A stretch of DNA of 64,000 nucleotides, taken from the NCBI GenBank assembly GCA_034769895.1, contig CM068371.1, forward strand, positions 401,341,469 through 401,405,468. The letters run 5' to 3'. Origin of the DNA: Magicicada septendecula. Its lineage: Eukaryota > Arthropoda > Insecta > Hemiptera > Cicadidae. The notes beneath the pieces are model-generated. The model did not search any database. It was not told the origin of the DNA and saw only the letters and a program-made list of their open reading frames with translations. Below are positions 34,765 to 46,337 of the stretch, one piece after another (the first letter of the stretch is position 1; each line of letters opens with the position of its first letter). Position numbers and translations under genes: made by a program.

Positions 34765-35055
34765 CATGTATGGTTCTCCATACCGATATTCTGCCACCTG
34801 ATCGGTTTTATTCTTGTTAAATAAAGTCTCTCTACCTTTTTCTACCACCACTACACTATCATCATTATCATTAGGCCTATTCACTGTCTTATTCTCTACC
34901 CCTATCACTTCAACTATTTTACCTTTATTATTTGTCATCTCACTACCAGTAATAGTATCATCATTATGCTTTTTAATTTCAGCAAATATTCCCTCTCCTT
35001 GTTCTTCCATTCGTCTCAAATTATCATCCAGTCTACCCCACTCATCCTCCATCAT
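34765..35055 (-). pseudogene. Element B upstream ORF segment
   Basis: Minus-strand ATG at 35055 (MMEDEWGRLDDNLRRMEE) begins about 340 nt inside the 5' LTR. It is acidic and coiled-coil-like and runs to the unclassified insert. It may be the true N-terminus of the element B protein, or a separate small ORF; A has no clear counterpart. Confidence 0.5.
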
Positions 35056-35376
35056 TTTATTCGCAATGCTTTTGAATTCGTATTATCATTCGTCCCAAGC
35101 GAAACCTATATCGTTTACTTGTTCCTTAGTCATGTTAAACAAATTTTTTCTATTATACCCCTTAACAAACTACAACTCTCCTCATACACACTAGTTACAC
35201 ATATTAGCTCACAATACCTGCTACAAAACATCAACACCAATATTTTACAGTAAACAAATAATTCATCAGATACATCGCATTATCAAAACATAACCCCATA
35301 CACACATCAAAACAATTTTTATTTTATCTCGTTCCTCAAAACAGATCCACATTTGCATAAATTTTATTTATGCAAA

Positions 35377-35397
35377 TGGTCCCTGTTCGGGCACCAT
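35377..35397 (-). promoter_or_regulatory. Primer binding site (tRNA-Lys)
   Basis: Minus strand after the LTR: TGGTGCCCGAACAGGGAC, one base from the classical lysine site TGGCGCCCGAACAGGGAC. Confidence 0.85.
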
Positions 35398-36488
35398 TGT
35401 TAATTTTATAAATTTATTAATTAGCTTTGTTTATAAATATATACTTTCAGCTCTTGTAGCCGCCATGTTGTTTGCTACCAACTTAAAATTTTACTTACCA
35501 GGTCCAGGATTCGAGTTGGATGAGCTGAAAACAAGATGGTTGTTTTGAAATTACTCACTCAACAATTAATTTGTCTCCCATGAATTATTTATTATTTTTT
35601 ATATCACTTTTCAATGCAAATAATTCTTAACACTTTTTTTTGTATATTCAAATGAAAAATTATTCTGACAAAATCTAGTTAATTTTCCTTATATATGAAT
35701 TTATCTGTACTCCACATAAAATAATAACATCTTTAAAACTACTATCAAAATTTAATTAGCACAAACCAGCGCTTCTTATTTTATCATTTTTTAATTCATG
35801 CACCCAGTCACGCACGCTTTCATCCTTTACATATTTGATTTTTACTTATGACCCCCTTTTTGAGCTCATGATTTTGATTTGATTTACTTTGACCCCCTTT
35901 CAAAACCCATATACCTTGTTGTGATTATAATGACCAATTGAACGATTTCATAATTTATAATAAACTTCTGGCTGTTGTTTACTTATCTGCACATTATTCC
36001 AACGGCTCCAACTGTTCCACACACTCCCGATTTCTACTCACATCTCACTTTCTTTTCTCTGTTACTTTCGACATTCTTTTTAAAAATCACATACTGTTAA
36101 TCCCCATTATGTTAAAATTTTGTTACTTCACATTTTTTACTTGCGGGTGAGACGAAAACTATGCCCAGCCGGCGGACGCGCGAATTCGCGTCAGTTATTA
36201 TTAGATGTTCATGGCCGACTGCCTTTGTAAACTAAGCGTTAACAGACCGCTGGCGTTGACACACCTACATTCCAACATGATGTATTGGACTGACGTAATA
36301 TGGTCTGACTTCGTTTCAATGCATCGTTTACAAAGGTTAAAGTTCGTTGGCTATATGTAACTGTTTGTCTTGCGTCTAGAGTTGACCTTGACACTATTTC
36401 ACTCGCCGCTTATTACGTCGTCCTAGTTTATGAATATAATTTGTTTATTTTCCCCAAAATTATTAGGTGGGCTATATGTACCGTTACA
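35398..36488 (-). repeat. Element B right (5') LTR
   Basis: 1091 bp, TGTTAATTTT...GTACCGTTACA; donor ACTTAC at 35493..35498. Confidence 0.92.
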
Positions 36489-37855
36489 AAGAGTAGAAAT
36501 TGCGTATTGTCTAGAGGCTTCGCTCCTCCAGTTAGTCAGCACACGCCCCGTTGTACCGACTATTGCTCGGTTCCCTGCTGCTGAATTCTAACCCGACAAT
36601 CTCATTGTAGATGTCCAGGTTTCCCACATCTATAACACTTCTTCCATCCTTTCTAATTTTTATCTGTGGCGGCGACCGTCGAGTCTCTGTTCCTTGTTCT
36701 TCTTCCTCATCATCTGTGCCGTCGCGATCTTTTAGCACACGCACTTTATAATATGTCCAACCAGACGCTGATTTGGCGGCCTCAAATTGCAAAGCATGGA
36801 CCAGGGCGTCCGCACTATTCTGGTGCCTTGCCATTCGTAACACTTGCTGTAGTTCGTTATCTCGGACATCGGCAGTAAATGTCTGCATCGCAAAACTCAT
36901 TCGAAAATCTTCTCGCGCTTCAGGATAGGCCAGTCTAATTAGTCTGTTGATACTTGCTTCAAACTCTTGAAGGCTCTCCCCAGAATGCTATCGGCTTGCT
37001 CTCAACTGGGTGCAGTACACATCTCGCAGATGTTTATCACCATACCGTAATTCTAGAGCTTTTATAAACTCGGCATAGATGTTGTGGCTGTCAGGTGGGA
37101 CTTTCTGTAGTAGTTCTGCCGCGGGTCCTTTTAATGCGAGAACGAGTGAGACTCCCTTGTCTTTCTCTGTCCAATTATTTGTGTATGCAGCAGCTTCAAA
37201 TTGGCGGAGGTATGTTGCCCAGTGACTGCTTGCGTCAAAGTGGAGCTTTGACATGAACTGTCCCTACTGCAGGCAAAGTGACTTTCTCTGTTAACTTATT
37301 TTCTACATCTTTTTCTGTCTTTATCATTGGTACAGTCAGTTCACAATGTTGTTTTGGTTGAAACTTCAGGCACTGCTCGACTTCATTTTTAATCTGCTCT
37401 TTTATATGTGTAATCGAGTCTTCTATTTTTGTTGACATAAGCTTTTTCCACACTCGTGACTGATTTTTCTACTTCAGCTATTTTTAATGTCATTGATTCT
37501 TGTACCTCTGATATTTTAGTAACTTGTTTATTAAGCTCACCTCATAGGAGACTCAATTCTGCGGTACTGTGTTCTTGAATCTGTTTCTGCTCCTGTATTA
37601 ATGTTTGATGTCTTCTGTTTCACGCTTCCGTTCCTCTGCTTCCTATCGTCATCTTTCCTCTGTCTCTTCTCTTTCCTGCCTGCGTTTTTCATCCTGTCAT
37701 TTTTGTGCTTCTTCCGCCTACTGTCTGCGTCTTTCCTCTGCTTCCAGCAGAAGGGTTTCCTGTCTCTCTTCCGCTTTCACTGCATCCTGTCGTGGTCATT
37801 CCTCTGTCTGCAACAACACCGCCTGGAAATTTTCCATCATCTGACTGGCATCCAT
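36489..37855 (-). pseudogene. Element C gag, decayed
   Basis: The ATG at 37855 (reading MDASQMMENFQ as in element E) starts a Glu/Gln-rich coiled coil broken by stops. Downstream fragments: 37235..37453 (KIEDSITHIKEQIKNEVEQC), 36988..37254 (HWATYLRQFEAAAYTNNW, the capsid-like Gag core) and 36532..36900 (DNELQQVLRMARHQNSADAL). A zinc knuckle CYRCGKPGHLQ followed by a stop and DC lies in a shifted frame near 36620..36660. Confidence 0.85.
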
Positions 37856-37955
37856 TGTTTTTTGATTAATTACGAATTACACTCGTCTTGTACAAAGTGT
37901 TCACTGTTTCCACTGTTAACCTTCCTATCCCAGTTCTGACACCACTGTTACGACG

Positions 37956-38461
37956 GTCTACTCAATCATACACCAATTAAGTCACTAATCACCAGCTTTA
38001 ATTTTTACAGTTCGTAATTAACAACCCAGTCTCTTATAACAAATCAAATAGAAAATTGTTCACACGCAAATAAATGTCAACTAATATTAAAACACAATTG
38101 TATTACAATATACCATCTGATTATAAAACACAACACTTAACTAATAACCACTTGAACGCGCACAGTAATTACGCCCAACAATAACTCTCAGACCTCACTG
38201 TAAATATATCACCACTCTACTAAACTGAGCGTCTCTGAGTAATTGTGTTTATAGGCGCCGAAAATCTAGACGATTCCACATACTATGTATTACCTTTAAA
38301 CTATGACATAATTGCTTGCGGCCATGACACAGTGAGAGCGGCCGCGTGAATTCTCGCACAGTCTAGAAAATGCGTCGGCAAGCACGTACGCCACACGCGT
38401 TACATCGAGATTCTTCTGGCACATTCGACAAACACGTAGATTGTTCTGTGATGTCGTAACA
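37956..38461 (-). repeat. Element C right (5') LTR
   Basis: 506 bp. Left-adjacent sequence read on the minus strand gives the primer site TGGTGTCAGAACTGGGATAG, identical in element E; I cannot assign the tRNA. Confidence 0.88.
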
Positions 38462-38465
38462 ATAT

Positions 38466-40015
38466 ATATAAAAATGCACGTATCCAATTATTTGTACAAA
38501 ATTACACAATTATGTATACACTTAGGTTATGTGTACGAAATTATATTTCCGTTTCAGAAGATTCATCAGGTTCGTAGGTACATTCTTATCCATATTGTCA
38601 CTTTCGGAATCCACCTGATCACAATTTTCATCATATACTGATTCTTAAGTACAAAACCATGTCTGTGGGTGACATTTGTTTAAGTTAGAAACACAACACA
38701 CCTAGAACATGCAACAACTAGACCTGAAAATTGATTACTTCACAAGTTTATAGGGAACATGTATGGGTAAAACATGAAACTAAATTGTAACAGCAGGCTA
38801 CAGCAACTGCAACAAATGAATAGCCTCACGCTACAGACTTTGGCCAGACAGTGTGCTGGTAAATGTGTTTAAACACGTGAACACCAAACGACTATTTGGC
38901 ATACAGACCTGGTCTGCTGAAGCACTTAGTGCTGCGTGCATTATATATGGGCATGGCGTTGAAGTGTTAAAACCAATCAGCACTTTTTCAGAGCACCCCA
39001 CCCATGGCATCTCACACTTGCAACTTGCATCTTATGTTGACCCCAACTTCTTTTTTTCATTTAATTTTTTCTTGTCATCAAACTTTCATTTTTTTAATTA
39101 AATAAGTTATAATTATATTTGTTAACTTGTCTGTTTCACCCATCCGTTATAACCTTTATAGATTTCACCATGTAGTCGGGCTAAAACCATCAATGACACC
39201 TTATGGCATAAGCAAATGTATGTCATCGATTCACTGTGCTGGATGGCTGACGACTACTGACTGATGACTGACCACTCCCACTGTCAACACCAATAGTAAC
39301 CAACTGAAGGCCAATGAGATTGCATCTCTTTGGGAACTACCATAGTTGAGACGAGATATTCAGTAATATTTTGGAGTGTAGCTACCAACAAACATGTGAT
39401 TCAGATGAGTTACCTTGGGCATCTTTGACTTACTTTGTCCTGCTTCCAAGTAAACACCCTGTGTGCATCATTGAATTATTACCTATTGGAATTGCAGTAC
39501 AAGTCATTAATAACCCTATAAAACTATTTTAATAACTGAATTCACTAAATAAAAATGCTGTGTTATGTGTTTGTGTAGTTTGTTAATAGAAATTGTAGCA
39601 TCCATATACTGATGAGTATTACAAATATTAAGAATTTTTTACAGGTCACACTATCTTTTGTGTCCTCTTCTTTTACACTCCCATCTTCTCATTTGTACTC
39701 ATTTTCTTCTTCTTCACTCTCCTCTTCCTATGAACTTTATGTTGTAGACAGTTGCTTGGTGGCAACTCAAGAGCTTTCTTTTTCACCAGAAGCTTCTGTG
39801 ATTTTCCAGTTTAAATTCTCTGATTTTTATAGTTGAAATACTCCAGGGAAGGGAACCACCGTTTATCTGATCAAAATGTTTAACCCAGGATGATGTACTA
39901 TCTTTCAACCACATGTCTGAATGTGACTATAAGTAAATTTGTTAAAATGTCATGTGTATGTTGTATAAAAGTAGTAATAACAATAACAATTTAATTTTAA
40001 TAATTATTTGTATAG
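38466..40015 (+). other. End of DHX35 intron 6
   Basis: Host intronic DNA to the acceptor TTGTATAG. No element recognised. T/C-rich stretch near 39650..39730. Confidence 0.65.
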
Positions 40016-40169
40016 GAGACACAGAAAAAGTGTGCAAAAGCATTACTGCGGGCTTCTTTCCTAATGCTGCATACTTGCATTACTCAGGAGTGTACAAAAC
40101 TGTTCGTGGTAACATGGAGTTACATATACATCCAACATCAGTTCTGTATTCCCTTGAACAACCACAGTG
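40016..40169 (+). CDS. DHX35: DHX35 exon g (OB fold)
   Basis: Encodes GDTEKVCKSITAGFFPNAAY, LHYSGVYKTVRGNMELHIHP and SVLYSLEQPQ. This is the C-terminal OB-fold domain (GFFxNAA, HIHPxSVL), which binds RNA and G-patch partners. It joins exon f without a gap in the family alignment despite the 27.6-kb intron. Donor CAGTG|GTAAGC; ends in phase 2. Confidence 0.94.
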
Positions 40170-41126
40170 GTAAGCAACAGTGTCAACATTACATGTGTGT
40201 CTGTCTGTCTTCTTTTCTCACTAATTTTTGGTTAGCTTCATTCAACATGTAATACTGGTATGTATTACCAGTATGTATCACCTGTCTGTAGTGAACTACT
40301 CATTTTGTTGTAATTGAGAATGGTATCCATGGGCAACTTCTGTAAGAACTGTATTCATAATTTAAGAAATTTTGGTGAACATGTAATGCAAACAATTTTA
40401 GTATCAAAATTAGCATGAACAATGCACTTCTTGAGAATTTGTAAAATAACTGTTAAGTAGGTTTCTTGACTTTGAAAAACATTCTAAATTGCTTGTAACA
40501 TTTTGAAATTTATTTTAGAAATTGTGTATAGTGATGAATACATTCACACCCTCAGACAAGTCACTGAATGGATAAGTGTTTGGTATTACATAATACAAAA
40601 ATGTTGTTTTAGGTCTGAAGGCACTGATCCTTATTACATTTAAAAATTATTGTAAGGAAAGTTAGCAATGCATCGACCCCTGTTTTCCAAATAAACATAC
40701 ACTTATAAGAAAAGAAACAACGGTTATTTGAAATATTTCACTGCTCCAGTTTCATTACTCATGAAGAAATATATACAGCACAAAGAAAAAAGGATAGTGA
40801 CATCAACTTAAAAATTAAAAACTGATATTTTTTGTTTTTGTTTTCATAAAATTATCTTTTTCTATTCTGCTGTTTAATTGAAGTTGGTAATTTTGCTGGT
40901 TTTACCTAACAGTAATGTTTAGTTTTAGTACAAAACATCTGATGAACTTATTAAGAACCACTGTAGTAGCATACAAGTGAGAAAATTCAACAGTGGAAAT
41001 ATTTTATTGATATTTACCAGTATCATTGATTTTTGAAAACTCCAGTGTAACACAAATAATGTGCTGATACTTTGTCCTTAAGTAAAAAGCCTATCCTTAT
41101 GGACTGTTTACTTGGAATATATGTCT
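40170..41126 (+). other. DHX35 intron 7, left part
   Basis: AT-rich, nothing recognised. Confidence 0.65.
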
Positions 41127-42323
41127 TAGCCGAGTAAGACTAATTTAAAAATAGCAAATTTCCAGAAACAGCATCTTTTGAGCTGATTTTTTTTAAACGA
41201 TAGGTTTAGTGTTTACCTAAACGTTTATCCAAGTTCCAGACTTCGGATCCCCCATTTTCCCAGACTTTTCACTTCCGGCAATAGCGGAGCGCAAGTCACT
41301 GAAGTTTTCCTCAATTTTTCTTGTGATAACTTCACCAAATCAGAAAAAGAAAAATACCAGCGTGTTCCCCGGAAAATTCCCTATCGATCTGTGTTAGTTG
41401 TGCAGTTTTTTAAAGGCAACATAACCTACAAAAAAATTGAAACTTGCAAAAATGTGCATTTTCAGATTTCCGTTAATAATGAGTGAAATAATGATTGTTT
41501 CTGTATAAAAAAAAATTGTAGAATATAGCATTCCAATAGATGAATTTCCATATTAATTTTTATCCGGAATATTTTGTCATTAAGCCACAATAAATTTTTC
41601 AAGTTGAAAAGGGAAATTTTTCAAAATTAGGTCCAGTCATCACCCTGACATCACAGGACAAAGGTTTTTTTTTAAATACTCGTATTTTCATGGTCTATCA
41701 GCTAGTGAAAAAAGTTTGTTCTTTTATAGCTTCTCAAATAATAATTTTTACCTTTTTTTCCACTTGTACACAGCGAATGTCATTAAGAGCAGCTGATGCT
41801 CTGGCAAATACGTAGTACTGCCGCTTGGTGGCGCATATGTATACTCGATTCAGCTCGCGCTGTGTTCGGGACAAAAATTCATATGGAAATTCGTCTGTTG
41901 GAATACTGTATTCTACAATTTTTGTATGAAGAAAAAATTATTATTTCACTTATTATTAACGGAAATCTGAAAGTGCACATTTTTGCAAGTTTCAATTTTT
42001 TTTGTAGGTTATGTTGCCTTTAAAAAACTGCACGACTAACACAGATCGATAGGGAATTTTCCGGGGAACATGCTGGTATTTTTATTTTTCTGATTTGGTG
42101 AAGTTATCATAAGAAAAATTGAGGAAAACGTCAGTGACTTGCGCTCCGCTGTTTGCCGGAAGTGAAAAGTCTGGGGAAATGGGGGATCCGAAGTCTGGAA
42201 CTTGGATAAACTTTTAGGTAAACACTAAACCTATTGTTTAAAAAAAAAAATCAGCTCAAAAGATGCTGTTTCTGGAAATTTTCCTTTTCTGCCCTTTTTT
42301 TTCGATAGTCTTACTCAGCTATC
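41127..42323. mobile_element. Foldback / long-TIR DNA element
   Basis: About 1.2 kb with inverted arms of about 430 bp (41127..41556 and 41877..42321). Outer ends read (T)AGC(C/T)GAGTAAGACTA on each side, flanked by TA. Arms contain matching landmarks, such as GGATCCCCCATTTTCCCAGAC against GTCTGGGGAAATGGGGGATCC. A spacer of about 320 bp holds no transposase, so it is non-autonomous. TA target use hints at a Tc1/mariner-type source, unproven. Confidence 0.8.
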
Positions 42324-42368
42324 TGTGGAATGTGATATAATTTCTCACTGTACTGGCTACATAAACAT

Positions 42369-42393
42369 TGTGTGTGTGTGTGTGTGTGTGTGT
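42369..42393. repeat. (GT)n microsatellite
   Basis: Short GT tract just right of the foldback element. Confidence 0.95.
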
Positions 42394-42411
42394 TTACTGA
42401 TAAAAAATAAA

Positions 42412-42600
42412 ATTCTAAATATAATTAAATCGCTACCGACTTGGAACACAAAGTTTTTTATGGGTAAAAACGTAAAAGTTTTACCTTATAGCCTGATCCA
42501 GTTTTCGCTTTTAAAAAGCTTCTTCAGAGGCTTACATTTTACGTTTTTACATGTTTACCTATAAAAAACTTTGTGTTCCGAATCGGTAATGATTTAATAT
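42412..42600. mobile_element. Short palindromic element with hammerhead-like core
   Basis: Left half (CTTGGAACACAAAGTTTTTT...) and right half (AAAAAACTTTGTGTTCCGAAT) are inverted repeats closing around 42490..42532. No coding capacity. The arrangement resembles a minimal PLE end pair. Confidence 0.6.
42490..42532 (-). ncRNA. Hammerhead ribozyme candidate
   Basis: Minus strand: stem I AGCCT/AGGCT, CTGAAGA (42521..42527), stem II GCTTTT-AAAAGC, GAAA, ACTGGA, TC. All catalytic core positions match, but the innermost stem III pair (C-G in the other motif) is A opposite A. Stem I is extended by the surrounding inverted repeat. Confidence 0.62.
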
Positions 42601-42939
42601 TTAGTTAATTAACAGACAATGGACAACGAAATCCAAGAAAATAAAATTCATTGTACAAAGAAACGTTTTTATACATATAAACTTCATTATAGCTCATAAA
42701 CATTCAGGTATTAACATTTTAATTAAAAAGTGGTAAAGGAATAATGTACTCCAGTATGTATGTTGATGTTGGTGTTGTTGTGTGTTATATATTTTTTGTT
42801 TTCTTTGTATCATATCATTTAAAAAAAAATAAAATAAAATAATCAACAGTATTCACTTTGTTTACCACAGTCAAATTAATTTTATTTGTTATTCACTGTC
42901 ACAAAAATGTTAATACTTTACTTATTGACTTGTTTTCAG

Positions 42940-43066
42940 GATCTTGTTTTGTGAAATAATTGAGACTGATCGTGCTTATATGAGGGAACTGACAGTAATA
43001 AAGCCAAACTGGTTAGAAGAACTTGCTCCACACTTTTATGTGAAAACTTTCCTTTCTGGTGACTAG
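42940..43066 (+). CDS. DHX35: DHX35 last exon
   Basis: Acceptor TTTTCAG. Encodes ILFCEIIETDRAYMRELTVI and KPNWLEELAPHFYVKTF, the conserved C-terminal end of DEAH helicases (W-I/V-xxxE..xT...YMR, LELAPHFY). TAG stop at 43064..43066. The tail is shorter than in vertebrates by roughly 15-20 residues. Confidence 0.93.
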
Positions 43067-43679
43067 ATTAACATGTTATTGAAACAGTAGGTTTGTAGAA
43101 GATTGTTATCTGTAAAGTGTTCAGATATAAGTGTAATGACATTACTACTTGAAACTACAGAATACAAACATGCACATATAAAACAGCTTTCTAGTATTCC
43201 TTTTCAGCCCCAAGCATTGTGAATCTGCCCAATGTTTTCAGCATTACTCATGTTTACTAGTTCTTGAATCCCTTTCTGTTGAGTTTGTCGTGACTGAATC
43301 CACTGCCTTCTCCCAAAGTCTTCCCCTTCTTATATTCTGGTTCATTGTATCTACTTTTTTCATCAATAAGATGTTGTTTTTCTCTTATATCTTCAGTTTT
43401 CTTTCCTCCCAGCCGCTAGTGTCCTTAACTATCTTACAGAACTCTGATCCTATACCTGTGTCAGAACTACGATTCACAGCCATACAGTGCTGTTGGTCTA
43501 AGTATTATCTTTGTAATATAAGGCTATTACCATTGCTATTACATGTAATATAAGGCTATTTCACGATTCCTATTTTAAATCTGGTTTAAGTTTGGTATTT
43601 TAATTATTAATGCACATAAATTCGGTACCATATTCATAAACACTTTCCTTGCCATGCTATTCACCCCTCTGGACAGATG
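43067..43679 (+). other. DHX35 3' flank
   Basis: Presumed 3' UTR and flank. No clear AATAAA within the first few hundred bases, so the polyadenylation site is not assigned. Confidence 0.5.
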
Positions 43680-45180
43680 AGCTGATGACTACACACACCC
43701 ACTGGAGCAGCCAATCACCACGGACGACATCTACTACAAACTGCCAAAAGCAGAAATACAGCCCCAGGCCCGAATGGAATACCAAACAGAGTCCTCAAAG
43801 CTCTTCCTGAAATAGCAATAGAAGCTCTCACCTTCCCCTCTACACTGCTAGCCTGCAGCTCGGATACATACAGTGGGTTTGGAAGCACACCCACGTCCTC
43901 ATGTTTCCGAAACCACTCAAGTCCGCTGGACTAACTGCAAACTACCGCCTTATATCCCTAACCCCTGCTATCTCCAGGCTCTTCGAAAAGATTCTAGTAG
44001 CCAGGCATCATCCAGATCTACATGCCCATAATGTACTACCAAATACGCAGGGCAGTTTCCAACTACACACGTGTACAACCAGCTGGTTAGGGCGATCAGT
44101 GCTACCCAGGATAACTTCTCCAGAAAACATCTGACTATCTTAACCCTTCTCGACATCTGAAAAGCTTTCAATTCCACCTGACACAATAGCCTTAGATTCA
44201 AAACTCTTGGATATCATTTCCCACCAAGCATCGTCAAATGGCTCTCATAATTTCTGGATGATAGAACAGCGCAAGTCCCAGTCAGACAGCAACTTTCAGC
44301 GCCTCTCCAACTGAATGCCATTGACCTACAGGGCTCTGCCATTAGCCTGCTTCTCTACATAATATTTACCAAGGATACTCTCCTCTCCACAAACCCTGCC
44401 ATACCCGACCGCTGGACTGGCCCAATATGCCGATGATACGGCCTCGGGAGATTCACATCAGCATGCCAAACTGAGACTACAGCAGGTATTGCAGCCTTTC
44501 TTTGAATACTGCAATACCTAGTGAATCTCCATGAACGCAAATAAACCCAGATCTGTGTGTTCAACTCCACAGGTCACAACATAAGCCACTTCTATCAGAT
44601 TCTGGTTTGTGTAGGCCCTTCCACTGTAGTTCAGAAGCAAATTGCCACTGTCTGTAAATATGTCAGTGTCGCGCTTGACACCAAACTCACCTGGCAACCA
44701 CACATCAAGCAAACCACAGCTCAAGGCAGCCAATGGATCCGAGCACTTAGACTCCTTGGCCAAAACGACCGCTGCTCCAGCCAGACACTCAGCAGGATTT
44801 ACACAGCTTGCATATACCTCATCATGGTGTACGCACACCAGATCCTGCTGACTGCAGCCCATGACCACCTTTAACCCTACCGAATTATGGAATAGCGAGC
44901 TCTCCAAATAATACTCTGCTGCCCTCCAATAACACAAACCAGATGCACCATATTATATGCACTCAACATCCACTGTCCTGACCTCGACTCCTTTCTTAAT
45001 AAGATAAATAGAAAATACGCCAAAAATGCTGCGAGTACTCAAGACTCAATCATCTATAGTAGCCACCATTAACCGCACTACCAGAAACACCAAATGCCCT
45101 ACTTTCCTTGTACACTGCCGGCTGGCCCTCACCAACACACACAACAGGTGCCACTGATGATCATAATATCACAATAAACT
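43680..45180 (+). pseudogene. Non-LTR (jockey-like) reverse transcriptase remnant
   Basis: Degenerate + strand RT spread over several frames: APGPNGIPNRVLKALPE, then FPKPLKSAGLTANYRLISLT and PAISRLFEKILVARHHPDLH, the active-site box QYADDTASGD with YADD at 44426..44437, and RT-connection sequence YVSVALDTKLTWQPHIKQTT and QWIRALRLLGQNDRC. These are standard boxes of jockey-type LINEs. Multiple stops and shifts; no 5' endonuclease or ORF1. Confidence 0.87.
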
Positions 45181-45299
45181 ACTTAAACAACCTGAGTACA
45201 TATCATCACATCTATCGTCATATATACACAAGTAAAAGTGATTATTGGTTTGAAATACTGCATATCTTAAGGTGTGAATGATGAACATGCAATTGCAGT

Positions 45300-46333
45300 T
45301 GTAACTGTTCAATAAAATAATAAAAAGAAGAAACGAAATGACTCCCTGATTACTATTCTTTTAAACTTACCTTTGAACAGCCAGAAGATTCCCAGGGTCA
45401 CCACCACATTTTTTGGAGGAAATGTGGAAACCGTTTCACTTTTCCCATGAAAACAATTTAGACAAATAAACGGAACTCCCTTCACAGAAAAAATTCCAGG
45501 GCCGTCTAGGAAAACTTACTGACACAGAATAGGTTTCGGGTAGAGTGCGTAATTAACTAAACTAACACATTATAATGAGAAATCTGATTTTATTGTACTG
45601 AAACACATTGTACTTTTTTTTCAATGTTAAAAAAAAAATAAGTCAAAAGAAAATCTTCAGTTGCAAATCAGTACTTTGCTAGAATTTCCCCCTCCTTTTT
45701 GTCTTTCACTCACCCTCACACGCTATTGAGATCTCATATTTTTTTATTTAAAAGTAATTTTACTTTAAAAAAAGAATGTTATACAATTGTGTGAAACTGG
45801 TTATATCCTTATTTTTTCTTTTTTTGTTTACTTATATCTTTCGACGGGCAGTCTCATGCTGGTTATGCCATCAGTTGTAATTCGTTTTCCCGACGAAAAA
45901 TCACAAAAAGAATGTTCCAAAAGTCCAAATTTATGTTAACATTTTCTGCACTGACGAATTTGTATGTTCATATTATTATTTCACCAAAAGTTTTACAAAA
46001 GACTAGGTAGGTCTATCTCGGCTGGCCTACCTTGGTTGTACACACACTAAAAATACATCTGTACTGTTCGGTGGCTGGAATGAGATTGGGCGCTTCGCTT
46101 TCGTTTCTGCACCACGATTCAGTTCAAATACAATACGCATTTGAAACCAGTTTTTTCCAGTCACCTCCACCCGTCTCTCCCATGGACTGACGTCACTTGT
46201 TTTTCAGTGGATCATCACGGCGCCACGTTGCCGACCGCTCCCAAACACCGATTCACTATTTTGTTGTAAACAAAATGCTTTTCGTGTGATTCACTGGCTA
46301 AAAATAGAATTTGTTATATAACGTACCGTTACA
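45300..46333 (-). mobile_element. Solo LTR with 4-bp TSD (CAGT)
   Basis: 1034 bp, TGTAAC...CCGTTACA, flanked by CAGT at 45296..45299 and 46334..46337. Same family as 1286..2339, with splice-donor ACTTAC at 45365..45370. Confidence 0.88.
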
Positions 46334-46337
46334 CAGT

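Larger units (their letters stand above)
26618..36488 (-). mobile_element. Element B: pol-less LTR retrotransposon nested in element C
   Basis: LTRs 26618..28290 (carrying a PLE insertion) and 35398..36488, ends TGTTAA...GTTACA on the + strand. Flanks AAGT and AAGA give an imperfect 4-bp duplication, and the gypsy coding sequence resumes on both sides, so boundaries are solid. A lysine-type primer site adjoins the right LTR and a polypurine tract the left one, so it is minus-oriented. The internal 7.1 kb lacks pol and encodes the same protein family as A and D, cut by a P-like transposon and a satellite-bearing insertion. Confidence 0.9.
21965..38461 (-). mobile_element. Element C: Ty3/gypsy retrotransposon, decayed, host of nested insertions
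   Basis: Left LTR 21965..23085 and right LTR 37956..38461 have TGTTACGA...GTCGTAACA ends and an exact ATAT duplication at 21961..21964 and 38462..38465. On the minus strand the order is gag, protease, RT, RNase H, integrase, the Ty3/gypsy order. The internal region is split by element B between gag and protease. Frameshifts and stops in gag, protease, RT and integrase make it dead. No env ORF was seen. Confidence 0.93.
2646..43066 (+). other. DHX35: DHX35 gene, 3' part (8 exons)
   Basis: ATP-dependent DEAH-box RNA helicase, nuclear. In animals and fungi DHX35 associates with catalytic spliceosomes and is linked to splice-site quality control. Eight exons total exactly 1500 nt (499 codons plus stop) and all phases join. 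Motifs III to VI, winged-helix/HA2 and C-terminal OB-fold regions align collinearly with the vertebrate DHX35 I remember, better than with other DEAH paralogs. The first roughly 200 residues (motifs I, Ia, II) are not in the window. Introns are 1568, 1605, 657, 1584, 3174, 27563 and 2770 bp. Coding sequence is intact, so the gene is probably functional despite the load of transposons in its introns. Confidence 0.92.

Noticed and set aside
37601-37939. Cys/Phe/Leu-rich + strand ORFs (also 56524..56860) that look membrane-like
   Set aside because: They are antisense readings of the Glu/Arg/Gln-rich gag coiled coil of elements C and E.
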